This document shows, piece by piece, positions 59,258-64,000 of a stretch of DNA of 64,000 nt. Under the pieces are notes generated by a model. It was not told the origin of the DNA. It was given only the letters and a program-made list of their open reading frames with translations, and did no database searches. Within the stretch, counting starts at the first letter, position 1; each line of letters starts with the position of its first letter. The translations under genes and the position numbers were made by a program. Source of the DNA: an uncultured Hellea sp. (lineage in GTDB: Bacteria > Pseudomonadota > Alphaproteobacteria > Caulobacterales > Maricaulaceae); assembly GCA_938007935.1 (NCBI GenBank), contig CALLMD010000022.1, forward strand, positions 30,301 to 94,300. The letters run 5' to 3'.

Positions 59258-59749
59258 ATGACCACGCGCACCGCTTTATATCCTGGAACCTTTGACCCTA
59301 TGACACTGGGGCATCTGGATATTATGAAACGGGCGTCTAATCTCTGTGATAAGCTCGTTATCGCTGTCGCGATAAACCGAGAGAAAAACCCGCTTTTTAG
59401 CCTCGATGAACGCGTGGAAATGGTTGAACATGTTGTGGCTCCGTTTCGTGACCGCATTCAGGTGGAAGTGAAGCCCTTTGAAGGTCTACTGATACATTTT
59501 GTTGAAAGCGTAGGGGCCTCCATGATAGTGCGGGGCCTAAGGGCTGTTTCAGACTTTGAATATGAGTTTCAAATGGCCGGAATGAATGACCGCTTAAATC
59601 CGGATATAGAGACAGTATTTTTAATGGCCGACCCACAATTTCAAACGATTGCGTCGCGCCTCGTTAAAGATATTGCCCGTCTTGGCGGGGATGTCTCTCA
59701 ATTTGTAACTCCGGAAGTTATGGCTCGCTTAAAGGATAGATTTTCATGA
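59258..59749 (+). CDS. coaD: Phosphopantetheine adenylyltransferase
   Basis: A 163-residue enzyme. It has the opening ALYPGTFDPMTLGHLDIMKR with the (H/T)xGH nucleotide motif, the VGASMIVRGLRAVSDFEYEF phosphopantetheine site and LNPDIETVFLMADPQFQTIA. It makes dephospho-CoA from 4'-phosphopantetheine and ATP. Its stop overlaps the following cyclophilin start by 4 bases (ATGA), so both are co-translated. Confidence 0.96.
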   Translation: MTTRTALYPGTFDPMTLGHLDIMKRASNLCDKLVIAVAINREKNPLFSLDERVEMVEHVVAPFRDRIQVEVKPFEGLLIHFVESVGASMIVRGLRAVSDFEYEFQMAGMNDRLNPDIETVFLMADPQFQTIASRLVKDIARLGGDVSQFVTPEVMARLKDRFS

Positions 59750-60675
59750 TTAAACGTTCTGCTTTGTCGCTACTAACGACCGTAGCGCTAACAACATCGG
59801 CCTGCGCCGCTGAAGACCAATCAACAACAGATAGGTTAACAAAGACAGCGACTAAAACCGTAGAGATGGTTGCGGCTAAACCGAGCTATAATGCGCCCGA
59901 TGAAGCCTGGCGTGACCTTAATCCAGAAAATACTCTTTATATAGATTTGGAGTATGGCCGCGTCATTGTTGAGCTATATCCTGAAATCGCGCCTCTGCAC
60001 GTCGCGCAAATTAAAACGCTGACCCGTCAGGGATTTTATGACTTCATTACTTTCCACCGCGTGATTGAAGGCTTTATGAATCAGACGGGTGATCCAAAAG
60101 GTGACGGGACTGGTGACTCCGATTTGCCAGACATTGCGGCTGAGTTCACTTTCCGCCGCGGCGATGATATGCCTGTCACCCTTGTCGGAGCGCGACCCTC
60201 GGGTAGCGGCGATATTGGCGTCGGGTTTTACAAAGCGCTGCCAGTCGCAACCCAGCCTACGTCGCAAGGTATGCTGACTAAAGATGGTAAGGTCGCGGCC
60301 TTCGGCCTACATTGTAAGGGTATTACATCAATGGCGCGCGCGAGCGATCCAAATTCGGCCAATAGTCAGTTTTTCTTAATGCGCGATACGTCTCCACATT
60401 TGGACACGCAGTACACGATTTGGGGAAATACGGTTTCTGGACATGATCTGCTTACAAAAATTAAGGTTGGGACAAAAGGTGATGATCCTAAATTCGTGCC
60501 TGATGTAATGAAGAAAGTTCAACTGGCCGCCGATGTGCCTGCGGCTGAACGTGTGAATGTTCAGGTGCTTAAAACAGATAGTCCAGCTTTTAAAAATTAT
60601 CTTAAAACACAAAAAAAAGCGGATGGAAGCTATCCGGATATATGTGATATCCAACTGCCTTACCGCGTAAAATAA
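59746..60675 (+). CDS. Exported cyclophilin-type peptidyl-prolyl isomerase
   Basis: A 309-residue protein with an N-terminal signal (TVALTTSACAAED; a Cys at the end could be lipidated, but the lipobox is poor). The cyclophilin core has YDFITFHRVIEGFMNQTGDP with the catalytic Arg, an insertion of about 40 residues, GITSMARASDPNSANSQFFL and YTIWGNTVSG. The C-terminal 70 residues are an extra tail. It catalyses proline isomerisation in periplasmic proteins. It is followed after 23 bp by a cytoplasmic cyclophilin, a typical tandem. Confidence 0.92.
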   Translation: MIKRSALSLLTTVALTTSACAAEDQSTTDRLTKTATKTVEMVAAKPSYNAPDEAWRDLNPENTLYIDLEYGRVIVELYPEIAPLHVAQIKTLTRQGFYDFITFHRVIEGFMNQTGDPKGDGTGDSDLPDIAAEFTFRRGDDMPVTLVGARPSGSGDIGVGFYKALPVATQPTSQGMLTKDGKVAAFGLHCKGITSMARASDPNSANSQFFLMRDTSPHLDTQYTIWGNTVSGHDLLTKIKVGTKGDDPKFVPDVMKKVQLAADVPAAERVNVQVLKTDSPAFKNYLKTQKKADGSYPDICDIQLPYRVK

Positions 60676-60698
60676 TCCTAGAAAGGGATGAAAACATA

Positions 60699-61157
60699 AT
60701 GTCTGAAAAATTAATTCTGAGCGTCGATACGAATGACGGTAAATCTGGCGACGTTACTATTTTGTTGCGTCCAGACCTTGCCCCTAAGCATGTTGAGCAA
60801 ATTACGCGATTGGCAAAAGAGGGTTTCTATGACGGCCTGACCTTTCACCGCGTGATCGACGGTTTCATGGCGCAGGGTGGTTGTCCGAACGGCACAGGCA
60901 TGGGCGGCGCAAAAGAGCAAATTCTAGCCGAATTTAACAAGCATCCGCATATTGAAGGCGTGTGCTCTATGGCGCGCTCGTCCAATCCGAATTCAGCATC
61001 TAGCCAGTTCTTTATCTGTTTGGATGATGCAGGTTTCCTTGATGGGCAATATACTGTTTGGGGCGAAGTTGAGAGCGGTATGGAGCTTGTCCACGCGCTG
61101 CCAAAAGGCGAACCGCCACGTTATCCTGGCAAAATCGTGAAAGCGACTGTTACATAA
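60699..61157 (+). CDS. ppiB: Cytoplasmic peptidyl-prolyl cis-trans isomerase (cyclophilin, PpiB type)
   Basis: A 152-residue single-domain cyclophilin without signal peptide. Key motifs are YDGLTFHRVIDGFMAQGGCP with the catalytic Arg, GVCSMARSSNPNSASSQFFI and YTVWGEVESGM. It speeds folding by proline isomerisation in the cytoplasm. Spacing of 27 bp to queA suggests one transcript running coaD-ppi-ppiB-queA-tgt. Confidence 0.94.
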   Translation: MSEKLILSVDTNDGKSGDVTILLRPDLAPKHVEQITRLAKEGFYDGLTFHRVIDGFMAQGGCPNGTGMGGAKEQILAEFNKHPHIEGVCSMARSSNPNSASSQFFICLDDAGFLDGQYTVWGEVESGMELVHALPKGEPPRYPGKIVKATVT

Positions 61158-61184
61158 AATCTAAAAAGGCGGGGCGGTCTCGTA

Positions 61185-62246
61185 ATGAAACTCGACGCCT
61201 TTGATTTTAACCTTCCCGAGGAAAATATAGCCCTGCGGCCTGCGCGGCCGAGGGATTCTGCACGTTTGCTGCAGGTGGCCGAAGACGGTCACTTAACCGA
61301 CCACATTGTAAGCGAACTCCCGTCTCTGTTAAAAAAGAGTGATGTGCTCGTTCTTAATGAAACCAAGGTCTTACGGGCAGCAATGAGCGCTATTCGTCCT
61401 GCGCGCGCTCATGGCGGCGGGGGTGATGTCAAACTGGATATTAATCTTCATACGCAAATTTCAGAGAGTGAATGGCGGGCTTTTGTCAGACCTGCAAAGA
61501 GACTGCGTGTTGGCGATATGGTTCATATCTCAGAACGGCTTTCGGCAGAGGTTTTTGATAAGCAAGATGGCGGTGATGTTGGGCTGAGATTTAATCAATC
61601 GGGGCAGGGCTTATCTGATGCGATAGAACAGATAGGGCAGCCGCCTTTACCGCCCTATATAGCGCGCAAACGTGAGCCAGATGCGCAAGATATTACTGAT
61701 TACCAGACAGTTTATGCGCAAGAAATAGGCTCAGTGGCCGCGCCAACAGCTGGACTACATTTTACGCCTCAAGTTTTCGAGGGTTTGGAAAAAGCTGGCG
61801 TTCAAATCGAGCGCCTGACATTGCATGTTGGGGCGGGGACGTTTCTGCCCGTTAAAACTGATGATATAAATGATCATCATATGCATAGCGAATGGTATGC
61901 CATTGACGCTGCGACTGCCTCGCGAATCAATCATGCTAAATCTAAAGGACGTCGCATAATAGCCGTCGGGACTACGGCTTTAAGGGCTTTAGAATCAGCC
62001 GCGGTTAAAGGACGTCTGGAGATATTAACGGCAGATACGCAAATTTTTTTAACGCCGGGATCTAAGTTTCAAATTGTAGACGGCTTGATGACAAATTTTC
62101 ATCTGCCTAAGTCTACGCTCTTTATGCTCGTCAGCGCGCTTGCGGGATTGGACCGCATGCAAATGGCCTATGCTTACGCCATTGAAAATGGCTATCGTTT
62201 TTATAGCTATGGTGATTCCAGTCTGCTATGGGCGGCAAAAAGTTAG
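61185..62246 (+). CDS. queA: S-adenosylmethionine:tRNA ribosyltransferase-isomerase
   Basis: A 353-residue enzyme. It opens FDFNLPEENIALRPARPRDS, then has a VLVLNETKVL motif, PPYIARKREPDAQDITDYQT, GSVAAPTAGLHFTPQVFE and GAGTFLPVKTDDINDHHMHS. It moves and isomerises the ribosyl part of SAM onto 7-aminomethyl-7-deazaguanine in tRNA, giving epoxyqueuosine. It lies 9 bp before tgt, the previous enzyme in the pathway. Confidence 0.96.
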   Translation: MKLDAFDFNLPEENIALRPARPRDSARLLQVAEDGHLTDHIVSELPSLLKKSDVLVLNETKVLRAAMSAIRPARAHGGGGDVKLDINLHTQISESEWRAFVRPAKRLRVGDMVHISERLSAEVFDKQDGGDVGLRFNQSGQGLSDAIEQIGQPPLPPYIARKREPDAQDITDYQTVYAQEIGSVAAPTAGLHFTPQVFEGLEKAGVQIERLTLHVGAGTFLPVKTDDINDHHMHSEWYAIDAATASRINHAKSKGRRIIAVGTTALRALESAAVKGRLEILTADTQIFLTPGSKFQIVDGLMTNFHLPKSTLFMLVSALAGLDRMQMAYAYAIENGYRFYSYGDSSLLWAAKS

Positions 62247-62255
62247 ACGAGATAT

Positions 62256-63380
62256 ATGGCCAAGTTTCCCTTTGAGATTTCCGCTTCTGATGGCGCGGCT
62301 AGGACGGGCGTTTTAAAAACGCCGCGCGGGGATATTCGTACGCCTGCCTTTATGCCTGTTGGAACAGCGGGGACGGTTAAAGGCCTTTACATGGACCAAG
62401 TGCGTGAGGCGGGGTCTGATATAATCCTTGGCAATACTTATCATCTCATGCTGCGCCCCGGCGCGGAACGTGTCAAAAAATTAGGCGGCCTTCATAAATT
62501 TGGCGGCTGGAGCGGCCCGATATTGACAGATTCGGGTGGGTTTCAAGTTTGGTCGCTCTCCAAGCTGCGTAAAATGAGCGAAGAAGGCGTTGAGTTTCAG
62601 AGCCATTTAGATGGATCAAAGCATATGCTCTCGCCTGAACGGTCTATCGAAATTCAAGCGGATTTGCTGGGCGCGGATATTTCTATGCAGCTTGATGAAT
62701 GCACCGAGTATCCATCGCCATATGACGCTGCGGCGAAATCAATGGAGCTTTCCCTGCGATGGGGAAAGCGTTCTTTGGCAGCCTTTGGGGAGCGCGAGAA
62801 TCAGACGCTTTTTGCTATTGTGCAAGGGTCAACTTTTGAAGATTTGAGGCGGATGAGCGCGCAAGCCAGCGTAAGAGAAGACACTGCTGGCGGTTATGGC
62901 GGTTTTGCAATTGGCGGTTTGGCTGTGGGTGAGGGGCATGATGCTATGTGCGAAACCTTGGACGTGACTGTCCCGCATTTACCAAAAGATCGTCCAAGAT
63001 ACCTTATGGGCGTAGGTAAACCGATTGATTTGGTCGAAGCCGTGGCGCGCGGTGTGGATATGTTTGACTGCGTTATCCCGACTCGCTCTGGGCGTCATGG
63101 CCAAGTTTGGACTGATAAAGGGCCGTATAATATCAAAAAGGCTCAATATGCCGAGGATGAAACGCCATTGGATATTTCGATAGATTGCCCTGCCAGCCGT
63201 GATTTTTCTAAGGCTTATGTGCATCATTTAATAAGGTCTGGGGAGCTTTTGGGGGCTATGGTGCTAAGCTGGCATAATATTGCCTATTTTCAAGATCTTA
63301 TGGGCCGAATGCGGCTAGCAATCTCCGCTGGAGAATTTGACAATTTTTTGAGCGACTTCAGGTCTGAGTGGAATGGGTGA
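62256..63380 (+). CDS. tgt: tRNA-guanine transglycosylase (queuine tRNA-ribosyltransferase)
   Basis: A 374-residue enzyme. The catalytic Asp is in [18 protein letters not shown], the second Asp and tRNA site in [20 protein letters not shown], and [11 protein letters not shown] follows. The usual zinc ligands are replaced in part: the tail reads [16 protein letters not shown], which keeps one Cys and the His but lacks the standard CxCxxC motif visible in many homologues. It exchanges G34 of tRNAs for Asp, Asn, His and Tyr with preQ1. It is last in the coaD-to-tgt run of genes. Confidence 0.94.
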   Translation: MAKFPFEISASDGAARTGVLKTPRGDIRTPAFMPVGTAGTVKGLYMDQVREAGSDIILGNTYHLMLRPGAERVKKLGGLHKFGGWSGPILTDSGGFQVWSLSKLRKMSEEGVEFQSHLDGSKHMLSPERSIEIQADLLGADISMQLDECTEYPSPYDAAAKSMELSLRWGKRSLAAFGERENQTLFAIVQGSTFEDLRRMSAQASVREDTAGGYGGFAIGGLAVGEGHDAMCETLDVTVPHLPKDRPRYLMGVGKPIDLVEAVARGVDMFDCVIPTRSGRHGQVWTDKGPYNIKKAQYAEDETPLDISIDCPASRDFSKAYVHHLIRSGELLGAMVLSWHNIAYFQDLMGRMRLAISAGEFDNFLSDFRSEWNG

Positions 63381-63409
63381 ATTATTGAGCATTCTTAGGC
63401 ATTTTAAGC

Positions 63410-63438
63410 TTGACGCTATGGGGTCTCGCCCCTAGATA
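63410..63438 (+). promoter_or_regulatory. Sigma-70-type promoter of tRNA-Lys
   Basis: TTGACG and TAGATA boxes are separated by exactly 17 bp and end 29 bp before the mature tRNA. This is the best canonical promoter in the window. Confidence 0.75.
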
Positions 63439-63467
63439 CCACGCACCTTTTCGAAGGTAGCCTATGT

Positions 63468-63543
63468 GCGCCCGTAGCTCAGTTGGTAGAGCGCCTCACT
63501 TTTAATGAGGATGTCCACGGTTCAAGTCCGTGCGGGCGTACCA
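63468..63543 (+). tRNA. tRNA-Lys (anticodon TTT)
   Basis: A 76-base tRNA. The acceptor stem GCGCCCG pairs with CGGGCGT (first pair G-U), and ACCA is encoded. The D-arm contains GCTCAGTTGGTAGAGC, the anticodon stem CCTCA/TGAGG encloses loop CTTTTAA (anticodon TTT), and the T-arm is CACGGTTCAAGTCCGTG. No integration repeat is seen near it in this window. Confidence 0.97.
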
Positions 63544-63799
63544 TTCCTTAAAATGATTCTAAAATAGAAAAGTGGGATGGATTTATGGCAATGTGACTTA
63601 AATATGGCTAAAAGTGATGCATTTTGGCAACGTATTTTCGTAAAGTTGAAATAAACTTTAGTCTGAATGTTGAAGAAGCTAGTCAATTTTATTTGAACCA
63701 GATATGGTTTTGGTAGCGTAGTGTTCGCGACATAATGTGGTTCGCGGGGTTGCAAAATAAAAAATTCTAATGGTTCAACACCATTCTGGAGGAAATAAT

Positions 63800-64000
63800 A
63801 TGAAGCATAAGTTTCTAATAGCCGTATCAACAACTGTATTAATGACAGTGCCAGCTTTAGCCTCGGCGCATGATGATGCTGGTTGGTATTTACGAGGTAA
63901 TGCGGGTTACGGCGTTCACACGGATGTGGATTTAACTGGCGGTATTGATAGTAGTGTACATGGCAATGGTCTTCAGAGCGAAGGCAATGTTGCTGGTTCT
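63800..64000 (+). CDS. OmpA-family/outer-membrane beta-barrel protein (5' part only)
   Basis: The ATG at 63800 follows a strong SD (GGAGGA). The visible 67 residues are a signal peptide (MKHKFLIAVSTTVLMTVPAL with cleavage near ASAHDD) and the first barrel strands (GWYLRGNAGYGVHTDVDLTG), then a Gly/Ser/Asn-rich loop. This matches N-termini of alphaproteobacterial OmpA-like proteins, with a barrel and usually a peptidoglycan-binding domain. The rest lies beyond the window. A small hairpin (AATGGT-TCAAC-ACCATT) ends 2 bp before the SD. Confidence 0.75.
   Translation, partial: MKHKFLIAVSTTVLMTVPALASAHDDAGWYLRGNAGYGVHTDVDLTGGIDSSVHGNGLQSEGNVAGS

Noticed and set aside
63522..63833. Minus-strand open frame of 103 codons over the tRNA-Lys end and OmpA leader
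   Set aside because: It runs through the tRNA and the ribosome-binding region of the OmpA-like gene, has no good SD and resembles no protein.
1..64000. CRISPR array, insertion sequence or rRNA operon
   Set aside because: No regularly spaced repeats, no transposase frame and no rRNA-like stretch were seen on either strand.

Overview
The window looks like a chromosomal segment of a marine-type alphaproteobacterium of the Caulobacterales/Maricaulales (Hyphomonadaceae-like) group. The main pointers are a SpmX homologue (N-terminal muramidase domain, acidic linker, two C-terminal membrane helices), a DUF1489 gene, ClpS-ClpA, GatCAB, and an OmpA-like barrel gene at the right edge. This placement is inferred from gene content; no database search was possible. 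Base composition is moderate, and parts of the integrated element are more AT-rich.

Layout. 1-7.2 kb: the 3' end of an amidohydrolase, then an enoyl-CoA hydratase/isomerase gene divergent from a tightly packed TetR / cytochrome P450 / KshA-type Rieske oxygenase / SDR / membrane-anchored propeller / VOC operon. A perfect inverted repeat lies between the divergent genes. 7.2-10.6 kb: ruvX, a YdjM-like membrane protein, two tandem PlsC-type acyltransferases and a delta-class carbonic anhydrase lipoprotein. 10.7-16.9 kb: gatC-gatA-(nitroreductase)-gatB, an HtpX-like protease, two tiny paralogous membrane proteins and a second nitroreductase. 17.2-27.7 kb: a small Sel1-type gene, then a Wzx/Wzy-type exopolysaccharide locus with export protein, chain-length protein, polymerase, two glycosyltransferases, a deacetylase, a flippase and the initiating sugar-phosphate transferase. 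28.0-29.5 kb: an acyl-CoA synthetase.

29.55-35.03 kb is an integrated element of about 5.5 kb in the 3' end of tRNA-Ser(GCT). It is bounded by a 15-bp direct repeat and carries identical 23-bp subterminal repeats. It encodes a tyrosine integrase, an AlpA-like HTH protein, a Cys-rich protein, a protein with rolling-circle-Rep-like motif order, a Sel1 lipoprotein and a membrane-anchored nuclease-like protein. 35.2-39.1 kb: tyrosine catabolism (HppD, VOC protein, FAH-family hydrolase, MaiA) with a divergent MarR regulator and two matching palindromic operators. 39.1-41.7 kb: a FecCD/BtuCD-type ABC importer. 41.8-46.3 kb: a TerB-like gene, spmX behind a probable sigma-54 promoter, two tandem JmjC/cupin-like oxygenase paralogues and DUF1489. 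46.3-64 kb: a TonB-dependent receptor, DUF1272, panC, a D,D-carboxypeptidase, clpS-clpA, a MipA/OmpV protein, three tandem small secreted paralogues, asd, a frameshifted acetyltransferase, rpsU, coaD, two cyclophilins, queA-tgt, tRNA-Lys(TTT) and the start of an OmpA-like gene.

The segments that look least ordinary are the tRNA-Ser element, the P450/Rieske operon, the oxygenase pair beside sigma-54-driven spmX, and the triplet of secreted paralogues.
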